A DNA stretch of 64,000 nt from Anseranas semipalmata (Eukaryota; Chordata; Aves; Anseriformes; Anseranatidae): assembly GCA_013399115.1 (NCBI GenBank), contig VXAA01000923.1, positions 1,001,334 through 1,065,333 of the forward strand, given 5' to 3'. The stretch's first letter is position 1, and every line of letters begins with the position of its first letter. The position numbers and the translations under genes were made by a program. The notes under the pieces are model-generated. The model ran no database searches, was not told the origin of the DNA, and worked only from the letters and a program-made list of their open reading frames with translations. Shown piece by piece: positions 30,101-40,300 of the stretch.

Positions 30101-30815
30101 ACTAGCAGGCTAGACCAGCCAGAACTAAAAGCTAACTAAAAACACCTTCCCCACATCCACCCTCTTCTACCTCCTCCCCATCCCCTAGTGGCACAGGGGA
30201 ACTGGGGCTGCGGTCAGTCCATAACATTTTGTCTCCGCCGCTCCTTCACGGTCACTCTCTGTCCCTGCTCCACGTGGGGTCCCTCCCATGGGATCTTGTC
30301 TTGGTGACAAGAACAGTATTGAAAGTAGCCATTTTACCACCTCAAATCACTTCAAAGATGTATTAATATACAAAAAAAGCTTCTGGGGAAAAATACAATA
30401 TAGTATGGCCTTTGGTTCTCCACAAGAATTACACTGAAAAGATTACTTTATCAAAATCTGAGTATTCCAAAACACTTTCAATAGATTTGAAAATAAGACA
30501 AGATTTAAATGGGTAGGCTTCCTATGATCTCTTTGCAGATGCATTTGCTAATGAATGGATTATTGTGGCTTAAATGAATGAGAAAAGAACTGAACTTGGA
30601 GGTGGAAGAGGAAGATGTAAAGGTTTAGCAGCAACTTAAATACTGACATAAATGATACCCCTACGGTACAGGTCACAGTATGAAGGTATAGTATAATGCT
30701 AAAGAAACATTGTATACACTTACATCAGGATGAATCCTCGGAGGAAGACGTTCTCTTGGAAGTCTTTCATAGTCATAACGCCCCTCAGACCACATTTCAT
30801 CTCTTCGATATGCCA
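3116..30815 (-). CDS. PPHLN1: PPHLN1 (periphilin-1), 5' part of the coding region, five exons, runs off the left edge
   Basis: Joining 30815-30724, 28003-27833, 26902-26841, 7407-7151 and 3198-3116 gives one continuous frame of about 222 residues that I recognise as periphilin-1. Landmarks are an N-terminal AYRRDEMWSEGRYDYER segment, a VNIVPKKPPLLERPGEGSY block, DESGYRW, and an Arg/Ser-rich region with SRSGSSVSSRSYSPERSK. All junctions are GT-AG and keep phase. Periphilin is known as a subunit of the HUSH complex (with TASOR and MPP8), which silences H3K9me3-marked DNA. Its N-terminal half is low-complexity and rich in Arg, Ser, Tyr and Asp, as seen here. The family's C-terminal helical domain that contacts TASOR is not in the window: I found no further exon between 1 and 3115. 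The initiator ATG appears to be split by an intron, its A coming from the upstream exon. The total human length is about 370-460 residues depending on isoform, so roughly half is visible. Identification is strong; the 5' end is inferred. Confidence 0.9.
3199..7150 (-). other. PPHLN1 intron (4.0 kb)
   Basis: This lies between the RS-type exon and the KERTSVQSLK exon. It is bounded by GTAATG (minus-strand donor) and ATTATAG (acceptor). No coding sequence, RNA gene or recognisable repeat was seen apart from short A/T runs. Confidence 0.7.
7151..7407 (-). CDS. PPHLN1: PPHLN1 coding exon with RS-type region (residues 109-195)
   Basis: The acceptor CTTCAAAG is followed by GGACATCAGAG, completing AGG and giving residues D110-Q194. 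The exon carries serine-arginine and serine-proline pairs (RERSP, RESPVSRRDSPHSRSGSSVS, SRSYSPERSK), likely phosphorylated disordered sequence. The exon ends CCGCAAG before GTAATG. A second donor, GTATGT, lies 42 bases earlier (exon end at 7193). Both leave the same phase, so either splices in frame to the next exon; they differ by 14 residues (segment SMSSLHKRNISSPQ). The part before the first donor matches the periphilin family better than the extra 14 residues. Confidence 0.88.
10706..10790 (+). repeat. Fragment of an ancient amniote interspersed repeat
   Basis: The segment around GGCCCCAATTCAGCAAAGCA followed by GTTAAGCACATGCTTCAG matches, from memory, a very common old repeat of turtle, crocodile and bird genomes. 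That repeat carries the words CAATTCAGCAAAGCACTTAA and CACATGCTTAA. I cannot assign a Repbase name. The downstream part is degenerate. Confidence 0.45.
24412..24980 (+). mobile_element. Solo LTR of an avian endogenous retrovirus
   Basis: A 569-bp block begins TGCTGTGGTTTAACCCCAGC and ends CCAAAACCAGGACA, so it has TG...CA termini. It is GC-richer than the surrounding intron. The opening words, the GGGCTGAGATAAAGACAGTT segment and the ending are those of LTRs widespread in neoavian genomes. Flanking 5-mers are CTAAC (24407-24411) and CTAAT (24981-24985), a possible target duplication with one mismatch. No retroviral internal sequence is attached, so this is a solo LTR. It lies in a PPHLN1 intron, antisense to the gene. 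The overlapping minus-strand open frame (24734-25096) is a by-product of LTR composition and not a gene. Confidence 0.75.
26841..26902 (-). CDS. PPHLN1: PPHLN1 coding exon (residues 89-108 and part of 109)
   Basis: A TTTTGCAG acceptor precedes GATGAATCGG, and the donor is TACAG before GTATTT. It encodes DESGYRWPRDDHSISRQPEY plus two bases of an arginine codon. At 62 nt it is phase 0 at entry and phase 2 at exit, matching the next exon's first G. It is separated from the previous exon by only 930 bases and from the next by 19.4 kb. Confidence 0.9.
27833..28003 (-). CDS. PPHLN1: PPHLN1 coding exon (residues 32-88)
   Basis: The acceptor is GTTTAG before GATGATTACC; the donor is CGAGGT before GTACAT. 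The 171 nt encode exactly 57 residues, beginning DDYHRVVNIVPKKPPLLERP and ending RRSGPPHRG. The tyrosine- and acid-rich middle (YSRYDDYSHAEYRDYEEGRG) is typical of periphilin's disordered N-terminus. The donor GTACAT is weaker than consensus. It was preferred over the overlapping GTGTAC two bases upstream because only it keeps the frame into DESGYRW. Confidence 0.9.
29058..29086 (+). repeat. Poly-A/poly-G purine tract
   Basis: A run of As followed directly by a run of Gs and then more As, all purine for about 29 bases. Such runs are prone to sequencing length errors. Confidence 0.8.
29887..30310 (+). mobile_element. Truncated avian LTR-type element
   Basis: The sequence starts TGTGGTGTTTTCACACCAG and includes GGGTTGAGATAAGGCCAGGG, CTGTCATGGGCAAAACAGAC, a cluster around CTCCTCCCCATCCCCTAGTG and CTGCTCCACGTGGGGTCCCT. 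These are hallmarks of an abundant avian endogenous-retrovirus LTR family, distinct from the copy at 24.4 kb. Similarity stops near 30310, so the 3' portion is missing. It sits in the PPHLN1 intron between residues 31 and 32, antisense to the gene. Confidence 0.65.
30724..30815 (-). CDS. PPHLN1: PPHLN1 first coding exon (residues 1-31, start codon completed here)
   Basis: Read on the minus strand, a CTTTAG acceptor is followed by TGGCATATCG and ends CATCCTGAT before GTAAGTG. The exon supplies TG of the initiator and then residues 2-31, AYRRDEMWSEGRYDYERLPR followed by ERLPPRIHPD. Length 92 nt is 2 + 30 codons and ends in phase 0. The next methionine, M8 (in DEMW), is a possible alternative start if an upstream exon not ending in A is used. 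Confidence 0.88.
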
Positions 30816-32084
30816 CTAAAGACAATAAAAAGCCCATTAGTCAAAACCAGACTTGTTATGAATAGATGAAAGGATAGTGAGCATAGAAACGCCAAATTCT
30901 CTGGCTTCTGCCCAGGTAATACATTACACACAAGCTCTGTACACTTTTTTTTTTTTAATGAGGTCCTTTTAAAAGTAAGTCTATCTAGTTATAAAAACTA
31001 ATTAATAGTAATTAATTTAAGGCAAAAAAAAAAAAACACTAGAAATCAAAAATCTTGTGACAATTTGTCCAAAACTTCTGCAGTACCAATATCCAACATA
31101 AACCTCTTCTAAGTGTTGACAGATGTAATTTAAAATATTCATAAGTTGCAGTAAATAAAACCAAGATCTGTAGCAAACTTCTGCTTAAGTTTATGTAGAG
31201 TTGATACGCACTCTTCACAAAATAACTTGGTATATGCAAGAACTGGAAATTAGTGAAGCGTAAATCCTGGACTTACAGATACTATAAACAGCCCTATTAG
31301 GACTTACACATATTGCAAATACCAACTGTAGAAGTAAATTCATACACACATACCTTATATTAATTCTGATATTGCTGTGCTAAAAAGAAAGAACTTTTTT
31401 TTTTTAAATGTGTTCAACTCCCCTTTATTAGACTGAAGAACTCCTACTCTCCTATATAATAATTTTGATTGAACTATTTCATCATCTTGACCTTCTGGAA
31501 ACAGGATAATACACGACACATCATTCAGTTAGCACAAAGCTCTGTTTTGAGTACAAGAATGAAACGCACTCTTCACAAGCAGATTTTTCCTGTTCTAAAC
31601 TGGGAGCCAGCAGAACACACAAATCCCTCTTTCCGAAAATGGTGACTTCCAGAGTCAAAATCAATAACTAAACACATGTGAAAATAAACCATCACCATAA
31701 GAGACTCTATACTATGTTAGACAACACAAACTAAAGGAGCTGAAACCTTTCTGATGATTGCAAAAGTAAAAAAACCTGCATAATATACATGGCTGAAAAT
31801 AGTTTAGAAATTGCTAGTTTCCTTTCACAATGGGTTCTAGCTATTAAAAATAATCCGTAAGAAAAAGAAATAGCAGGACATATTCAGAAGAAGAGATAGA
31901 TAACATTATCTACTTTCACAAAAGAAAAATACTTAGCTGGAAATAGATTTATGAGGCTATATAAAAATAACGATCATTCAAGATGTCAAGAATCAACAAG
32001 ATAAAGGGTTTGTCAACTGTAATCAGAGGTAAGCGCTGTCAGCTATATATTTTTGTGAAAAACAACAAACAGTTGCATACTCAC

Positions 32085-32132
32085 TTTTCTGTCAGTTTTA
32101 GCAACTTTGCTTCTGGAGACCCATTCAATTAC
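32085..32132 (-). other. PPHLN1: Candidate PPHLN1 5' untranslated exon providing the A of the start codon
   Basis: On the minus strand a T-rich tract ending TTGCTAG is followed by 48 nt that end GACAGAAAA before a strong donor GTGAGTATGC. Spliced to the exon at 30815 it gives CAGAAAATGG: an ATG with A at -3 and G at +4. An in-frame TGA lies six bases upstream of that ATG. This is a coherent arrangement, but there is no transcript evidence and the exon may be optional. Confidence 0.5.
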
Positions 32133-33360
32133 CTAGCAATAAATAAATAAAATAAAATAAAAACTGAAATTTGCAAAAAATGCATATAAGTTCACATGTA
32201 TTTTTGTAAGTAAACCAGACATTTAAAATTTAAATCCTTTGACTGCCCATCCCCCATAACCTGTCCGAATCAGTACAGGGTAATTCACTGCACCCAATTA
32301 AGAGAGATTATGAACGTCAGCGAAATTCAGAATACCAGAAAACCTTCTATGACAAATTATTATACATATAACACTTTCTGAAAAAATTCCCGAGTTTTGT
32401 TTTCCTAATATGATCTTTTACTCGCTACCTCAAGTATCAGTTTCTCTTCCACTCATTAGCAAAAGCTATTGGAAATTACCAAAACTGCTTTCTTAGAAAC
32501 ATTCAGGAAAATATTTAATATATTCACTTAACTTACTTTCATTTAACTGTCTTTCAATATTATTAAGTAATAATAAGAGAAAAATAAGGCTCCACTGCAT
32601 GTGACCAGAGGTTAATGAACAGTTTGGTTTAACACATGCTTTGTCTTTGACAATTGTTTAGCAAATCCTTGTGAGGTTCTTTCCTTAACTGCAGTGAGCC
32701 TTTCAGTTCAGAGGCTTTGACCCTACTCAATGCCATTGATACAGACTGACCAGAGCATCTTCTTAAACGTTCCATTTTATAACAGACTTGACCTGAAGTG
32801 TTCCCATAACCAAGACCCAGGACTAGTCTGACTCAGCCACAGACTACAGACAAAAAGCTGACTAAACCAACAGAGTTGGGCTGGTACTAGTTTTGGAAAG
32901 GGTAAGACGTAGAGGATTGTCCATGGCCTCTCCAATGTGCTCCACGTAACAATTGCTAACTCTGCAACAGTCGCTCACAGCACCTGCTGTATTCGTTAGC
33001 CGGGTGCATCCCTCAGAAGCACTTTTCCTGGCAGTTTTACAGTGACTGCATCAACTTCTCTTCATTCTCTACTTCAGTGGCTTTTCCTAAAGGCTTAAAT
33101 TCATGCCAGGGGCTGGGCATGCATAACAGTTCTCAGGCAGACTCTGTGTCCCCTCCTCCTCATGTCACCTGGACCGTGCCCCGTCTGTTCTTACCCTGTC
33201 CCCACAACTCCCTCTTCTTTCTACCTACAAGAACAGTAACTGAATACACCGGTATTTTAAAGGAACTGGAAGGGACTGAATTAGCAGAGGAAAAACAAAA
33301 ATCATTACTACAGGGGAACAGCTTCACGCCCTGTTTCTCTCAGTGCTTTGCCACTGGTCC

Positions 33361-33520
33361 CCTACGCCCACCTCCAGCGGACCTTTACTCCAGCCTCCTG
33401 CGGCCGGCCAGCAGCTGCTTCTCGCGCCGGCCGATCCCGCTCCATCCATCCGCGCCCTAAGCGCCGCCCGCGCGCGAGCGGACTTTGTTAACTGATGGCG
33501 ATCCTCGCTCGGTACGCATT
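33361..33520. promoter_or_regulatory. Compact CpG cluster, possible alternative PPHLN1 promoter
   Basis: By hand count there are about 22 CpG dinucleotides in some 160 bases, including TCGCGCCGGCCGATCCCG and CGCCCGCGCGCGAGCGG. The flanking intron is CpG-poor. Such clusters commonly mark promoters. Minus-strand donor-like words (GTGGGC, GTGAAG) lie just downstream, so an alternative first exon is possible but unproven. Confidence 0.4.
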
Positions 33521-36500
33521 TACACAATTAGAGCAGACACAAAATAATAGAAAGGCAAGAGAGAATGGAGAGGGGAAGAGAGAAGGAAAATCTCAGAAGC
33601 AAGAAGATTTTGCAATTTGAGGAATAAAACAGAAAAAATTAATCAGACAGAATCAGTTATCAAGCACATTGTCTATAATGCTGGTAATGAAAAAAAGTAG
33701 ACAACGAATTTTATATAGAAGACTAAAACCCACAATTTTTAGCTGAGACCAATGAAATAAAGTGAGGATGCTTTTGAAAATACCAGAAGAAAGAAAAAAA
33801 AAATGCTTAAAGAGAGGAAAGCACATTTCCCAGCATCTTGAACACATTTAATCTGTTTCTACAGAAAAAAAATCAATTTCTTAAATGATGCGACCTAGTC
33901 AGAACACAGCTTTAATAACAACCATGAAGTGTCGGAACCTTTAGGATCAATATGAGAAGATTTCATTAACAAGGATTCAAAAGATCAAATCTCAAGTTTA
34001 CTACGCTACGTTAAGATTATCTGTTCTCTCTGTACAATCTTGTTTCAAAACAAAGATTAAAAAATATACAACTATGTTTGTTATACCTAACCCCGTTGTC
34101 ACTGATACTACTTTCTATTAGCACATACATCAAAGGTAGTTGATATTTCTTTAATATCTTGACATATAATAACCTGCTATATTAATTTAATCAGCCTCTT
34201 CCTTATTTTTGGTCAAAGGTGACTGTTTTCCCTAAAGCAAATCCTTTATTTTCTCAAATGATGATACTTCAGCGTACACAGAAGCCATTCTATTAAAGCA
34301 GCACAAGCTGCTCTGCTGTGGCCAGCTGCCAAACTTGGCTTTGCTCCGATTATCACAGCACTACGCCTAGCTCTACGCTAGTGTAACAGATGCAATACTA
34401 AAAGGTTTTCTTCATCACGCAGATTACATGGCTCACTTAAACATCAGATTTTTGCACAACTGGGTTTTCTTTGTCAATCAATCTTTTTTTTTCTTTTTTT
34501 TCTCTTTCTAAGGAACATTAACGTCCTACAAAAAAGCTGACATTCATGAAAACACTCCAGCGTTCTGCAATATTTTGTACAAAATTCTTGTCTGTTTACA
34601 CTTACTTGAGACGTCAATTTCCATCACTGCTAGAAATACCTACTTCATTATGGTCTGTAATTTTCCAGTGTGCGCTATCAACCTTCTACAGAATCCACAT
34701 TTTTGCTTCAAAAACATGCAGCTCTCTTACCCAGATGGCCACCTTTTACCATACGTGACCAAAGCGTAAAACCGAGGCCACGCTCTAAATCCAGGGGCAG
34801 GCAGCTGTGCTATTTCTGGTGCCACTGGGGCGTACCTGGGTTTGTACTGTTACTGTGACAAACCACAACAATTGACAGACGTAGGCCAGTTTTGTCCCTC
34901 CTATGCTTTGGAAAGCTCTCAAAATAAAAAATCTTAGATGATTTTGTATGAGTAAGACCTAGCAAATATGCTCAGGGAAATGTAAATTTAGTAGACTTAT
35001 CATGGCCAATTTCGCAACAGCCAGCTATTGCTTGAGGACAGAAGGCAAATGCAGCTTTTTCTCCCAACAGCTAGAAGCTACATTTGATAGTGCTGCAGAC
35101 ATATCTCGGCATCTCCTAGCTAGACAGGAAGTAAGCTAGACAAAACGGAGTTTGGGGCAAAAGTAACCTTCTCCTCCTCCCTCCATACTTGGGGCAGGCT
35201 GAAAACACTGAGTAGACCTCTACTGGCAACATGAAACACCAAAAGTGTAAGAGCAGAGGGAAAAATTCAGCATGACAGTAAATAAAATACTGCGAGGGAG
35301 GTGCTGAGGAAAAACAGGGGATACAGAGAGAATCCATCCCTGCCTGATAACAAATATTAGGCCAAACGGTTTTCAAAAGCAATCAGAAGCATGACTGCAC
35401 CAAGTCTAGGCATATTCAACCAAGACAAGACACCAATGAACCTGAAACAAGAGGCTTTCTTCCAGTCTTTCCTAACCTGTTTATAATAATTTTGACTTAA
35501 GGGCTTAAAAGATTTTTTTTTTAAAAAAAAGCAATTTAAGAAAGCACCGACTGCAAAAGTCAAATCAACTCCAAACTCAAAAGGAAAACAGAAGTATGTA
35601 AGTTTAATAAAATTATTAGTGCCATGAGCATTCTGATGAGGATTTCAAAATCTCAATGGTTCAGTTTAATAACTATATCATTCTGTTATGCTCCCAGGAG
35701 CAAGAAAAATGGAGATAATGCTGTGGGAGTTTATATTAAGAGACCAACTGATGTATTAGCGGTTATGTTTGTGTGAACACATCTCATCCTTCATCAGCGT
35801 TAATGCTATGAAAAAATGTTCTACCAAGCTGCAACGGGACCGCAACGCTAACGATACAGCCGTATGGATCATCACCTCTGCGGTGCCTTTCCATCTTGCA
35901 GCACGAACAATGTGATAACAAAATAAACCAGCTCAGCAAATCGTTGTTGTAACAGGTCAAAACTCTGATGCTTTCAACATTTATGCTTGAAAGTACTAAC
36001 AAATGCTGAATATTTCAGCTGGGGTTTAGCTAGCTAATCAATACCTCAAATTCTACTCATCAGTTGCACAGGTGGTGTGGGTTTCCACGTCTTTTTGTGT
36101 CTTTCCTACCCAGCTTTTGCTCTCTTGATGTCCTGAACACCTTGGATAAAAAAAAAAAAATATATTATAAGACTATCTGTCAAAAGTCTAAGCTAGGGCA
36201 AAGAGCCTACTTAAAGAGTGCGAGAACAGCGAAAAGCAGAATTTAAGTGCTGAAATACTCATAAAGACTTTAAATGTATCACAGAACACTCCCCTGTTAA
36301 GCTACGTGTAAAGATTTATGTTAGTGCTTTTAGGAGAGCCAGCTAAGTGACACACTGGGATCTTATTTAGCCCCCTGGGAACACAAGGGACTGCTTCTGC
36401 ACCGCCACATCCCCGAGAAGCCTCCCTGAGGGTGCTCCCGGCGGGGTTTATGCAGCCTCCAAGCATTCAGTACTAGTTGCTGGAGTTTAAAATAACTCTC

Positions 36501-36571
36501 GTAAGCACACAGAAGTAATGTGCTTCCTGTCAGACGCAAAGGACAGATTAAACTGAAAACCAGAACCCTCT

Positions 36572-36579
36572 GTCACGTG
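36572..36579. promoter_or_regulatory. E-box GTCACGTG near the promoter
   Basis: GTCACGTG is the palindromic CACGTG core with a 5' GT, the form bound by USF and MiT/TFE factors. It is just outside the CpG-rich block on the PPHLN1 side. It is a single short motif, so function is only suggested by position. Confidence 0.3.
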
Positions 36580-36619
36580 GGGGCTTTATAATCCTCATTT
36601 TTAAACCTTTTTTGAAAGC

Positions 36620-37300
36620 CAGCTTCCAGAGCTCCCGCACGCCCTCGCAGCGGCCTCCGAGAGACCCAGCCCCCCGGCGCCGCTCCCCCACCGGGCCCCT
36701 CCGCCTCCAAACGCCGCCGGCCGGGCCCGGACCCGGACCCCGGGCCGCTCGTTCACGGCGCGCCGCAACCCCACGGCCCGGCACCGCCGCACCTCNNNNN
36801 NNNNNNNNNNNNNNNNNNNNNNNNNNNNNNNNNNNNNNNNNNNNNNNNNNNNNNNNNNNNNNNNNNNNNNNNNNNNNNNNNNNNNNNNNNNNNNNNNNNN
36901 NNNNNNNNNNNNNNNNNNNNNNNNNNNNNNNNNNNNNNNNNNNNNNNNNNNNNNNNNNNNNNNNNNNNNNNNNNNNNNNNNNNNNNNNNNNNNNNNNNNN
37001 NNNNNNNNNNNNNNNNNNNNNNNNNNNNNNNNNNNNNNNNNNNNNNNNNNNNNNNNNNNNNNNNNNNNNNNNNNNNNNNNNNNNNNNNNNNNNNNNNNNN
37101 NNNNNNNNNNNNNNNNNNNNNNNNNNNNNNNNNNNNNNNNNNNNNNNNNNNNNNNNNNNNNNNNNNNNNNNNNNNNNNNNNNNNNNNNNNNNNNNNNNNN
37201 NNNNNNNNNNNNNNNNNNNNNNNNNNNNNNNNNNNNNNNNNNNNNNNNNNGGCCGGGGGGAGCCGCGGGTTTAATTTGCAGCTGGAGCCTCTGTGGAAGT
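36620..37300. promoter_or_regulatory. CpG-rich bidirectional promoter region between PPHLN1 and ZCRB1
   Basis: Sequence on both sides of the gap is very GC- and CpG-rich, for example CGGCGCGCCGCAACC before the gap and GGCCGGGGGGAGCCGCGGG after it. PPHLN1 reads left and ZCRB1 reads right, so their first exons should both lie here. This is the standard arrangement for a shared CpG-island promoter. The core is lost in the gap, so transcription starts cannot be placed. A possible ZCRB1 exon-1 donor is TCCTGG before GTGAGG at 37431, but this is weak. Confidence 0.7.
36796..37250. other. Assembly gap (455 N)
   Basis: An unbroken run of N inside the CpG-rich promoter. GC-rich islands often fail in avian assemblies. 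The true length may differ from 455. The open frames spanning it are meaningless. Confidence 0.99.
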
Positions 37301-40300
37301 TGCTGAGCAGCCGCAGGTCTCTCGCCTTCACGCCGGCTCTAGGGTAGCATTACTGGCCCCAGCGGGAGCCTTAGGGGGACCTGATGTAGCCAAGCGACCC
37401 GACGGGATCCACCACTGGCTGAAGTCCTGGGTGAGGCTGGTCGTGACTGACCCAGACAACTCTTCACACGTCTTGACTGGGCTGGAAATCCGTTTAAAAT
37501 ATGCCCTTAAAGTTCTTAACGTAGTCCCTGCTGATGGCCTGGGTGCCCGGTCACAAACTGCTTGTAGTTGGGTTAGGACATAAGACTAGCTTGGTGGATT
37601 CGGACCTTGGATCCTGTAGTGTGTATCTTCGGCTTGAGCAGATTAAAAGAGTCATGTACTCTTTTTGCTGGTAGTGTCAACTTTATTTACCTATTTCTGT
37701 CCCTATGTGATATTTGCCTTGTAGTATTTAAGTAAAGATGAAATAGATTCTGCTCTGATAGTTCATTACACGTCTCTCGTGTAGTAAAGAAGTACAGCAA
37801 GTGATTAATACCCTTGTATGGCAGAGACCATGGATTCGGTTCCTTCTTTACCACAGGCTTTTAATTATAAGCTTGAACCAAATTACTACCAGAACTAAAG
37901 GTTTGTTGATTTGGCTTTAAACTGTGTTGATGCTATTAAATTAGAAATAAAGCATGGCATTTTAAGTATCAAGACAGAAGAACTTAAATTAATTGACCTG
38001 ACTGATCGCGTCTGGAGTGATTTATCAACAAATCATTTATACCATATCATTAAGCCACAAATCTGACCTTACTGATGTGTATTTAAAACAAAGAAGTAAA
38101 AAGTTTGTGCATAAGTTGGAAAATATCGGTAGATTCAAACTCCACTTGATGCTTCACAGGTGTCTGAAGTGTTCTGCTGGTGTCCTTGTATGTTCTGGGA
38201 CAGAGCAGAAAAAACAATTACTGAAATTAATCATTGTCTTTTCTTCTGGTGTTGTCAATGCGAGTGACAGACACTGCATTAAGTATATTGGATTCAAGCA
38301 AAGCATACTTGTATACCCAATGTATTTTGCAGGAGACCTAATCATTACTGACAGATGGCTCTTGTCAAAGAATGGCTTCTTTGAGTTGTGGGAAAAGACA
38401 AAAAAGATTGAATTTGAGAACTTATAATAATGACAGACAACCTCATCCCAAAAGTTAATATGTGAAAATAATAAAGGAAGAAAGCATTAATATTGCAGAG
38501 AGGCTGTTAGATTAATGGGAGTTCTGCTAAACCCCGTTGAGATAATGTGCTGGCATCCAGCTGATGCTTTGAAGTTAAGTAACCAAGTAATACCTTGAAG
38601 ACTGGGGAAGCCACATAAAAGCATTCGTTATAAAACAGAAATGTTTCGATTTGTTGGGGAGCTCCAGTGGGGTACAGAAGCCACTTTGTACATGACTCTC
38701 CGGTTAGTCTCTTGCGGCAAGTAGAAAGCTCAGATGCTCATTTTGAGTTATATATGTGTGTGTATATATATATATTTTACGTGAAGTGAAATCCTAGAGA
38801 GTAGAGAGACTGGTGATCAAGGAGAAAGAATGGAATGAAAATGTTAAACTTGTGTTGGACTGCTTTATGAAGGTAGAAAGTTCCTGAAGTAAAAGGACTC
38901 TGAGCCTTGTAATGGAAGAGTTTCTCATCCAGAGAGCTAACTTAAAGCTAGAATTGGCTATTTTATAGACCCTCCGTTCCCCCCAGGCTGGTGAAACTGG
39001 TATAGCAAGGTTGGCATCCATTAATGGAAAAACAAAACAAAACAAAAACTGTTGTTCATGTCCCAGTAATGGCTTCATGGTGTTTTAGTTTTTTGTTTTT
39101 GTTTTTTTAAAAACAAAACAAAACAATGTTTTGTTAGGGTTTATGGGGGCGGGAATAATTGTGGTGGTAGTTGGATCTATAATTGTATTTATACCATTGT
39201 AGTCACAACAGATAACCAGAAATCTGCATTTCTAACAGGCTCAGGCTTTTTGAGAGATTGGTTTTGGTAATACCACTATTATAAACCATCCCAATGACCC
39301 CTTAGTATTTGTAGCAGGACGTCCTCCTGCAGATCTGAGGAAACATTCCTTCCTGGAGTGGTAAATTCGAAACTTTGCCAACTCGAACAGGAGAATGGCA
39401 GTCGCCTTACAGTTACTGTACTTCCTGTTTTATTAAAACCGTGCCTGTCCGGCAGGTTAGACTTTAAAAGTAAGATGACTGAGACACCAGCACGGCAGTC
39501 CTGAAGGATACAGATTGCTCCAATTATTTGGGCAGTCAGAACGGCCGCACTCTTGCACTTAAATTTGTCCAGGGGACTAGAAGCAAAGCTCAACCTTAGC
39601 TGGCCGCCAGCCGGTGACCAGGGGTACAACTGGTTCAGCTTGCTATTGGAAAAAGTAGCAAAATCTGCAATTTTGTAGTTTGCGTTCATAATAATTTGCT
39701 GTCAGTTGAACTATTGGGCCTGTTGTAATCTTCATATGGTGTATCACCTTTTGGAGGCTTGCACTGCAGTGTTATGGAATATGCAGGCTGACTGTTGCCC
39801 CGTCGTGCTAGTCTCACTGGCCTCTGTCCATTAACATGGAGCCTGCTTGGTCTCCGGTTGTAAGGTGCTCCAGCTTGTGTTGTGTTTTAGGCAGGGTAAA
39901 TTGCTGTCTACAGCCACACGAGGTTCGCCACTGCTGTCTTCTCCCCTGCTATTGCAAAAAGTTAGCATTAGTGATATACCGTCACGCAGCACAAAGGTAG
40001 CTCTTACCCTGTGCTGTGTATCGCGCTGTACATCGGGATAGCTGCGCTTCGAGCCATCCATTTGTATGGCGCGTTGCCGGGTCGGTTTGGTTAGGCTTGT
40101 CAAGGATACGAATGCCAAGCAGCAAGGAATCTGGGGTAATGAATCAAGTCTGCATAACACCAGATGCAATGCGTGGCCTTTGTTGCAAATTTATTCTGTT
40201 TTCATTTGCTTAACCTTTATGTTGCCATTTCTGCTGGTGCCAAAAAACACAGTCTCTGAACGTGGAAAAACTCAAAATTCAATCACTTAGAAACCGCCAC

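Larger units (their letters stand above)
30816..36795 (-). other. PPHLN1 5' intronic and promoter-proximal region
   Basis: This lies between the first coding exon and the gap. It includes the candidate untranslated exon at 32085-32132 and a compact CpG cluster at 33361-33520. The rest is AT-rich with no recognised gene. PPHLN1's first exon is expected at the right end, in or next to the gap. Confidence 0.6.

Noticed and set aside
33077..33460. 127-codon plus-strand open frame
   Set aside because: Proline/serine-rich product from C-rich and CpG-rich DNA, antisense to PPHLN1, with no conserved motif. The CpG cluster itself is kept as a finding.
36612..37331. Long open frames crossing the N run on both strands
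   Set aside because: Most of each frame is N; the remaining sequence is GC-rich promoter where stops are rare.
37801..37860. tRNA-like GGATTCGGTTCC word
   Set aside because: No matching cloverleaf arms could be paired around it, and no A-box is at the right distance.
38017..38427. 136-codon plus-strand open frame in the ZCRB1 first intron
   Set aside because: No recognisable domain, and about one frame this long is expected by chance in 64 kb of this base composition. No splice or promoter context supports it.
39279..39689. 136-codon minus-strand open frame
   Set aside because: Intronic and antisense to ZCRB1, with no family resemblance and length within chance.
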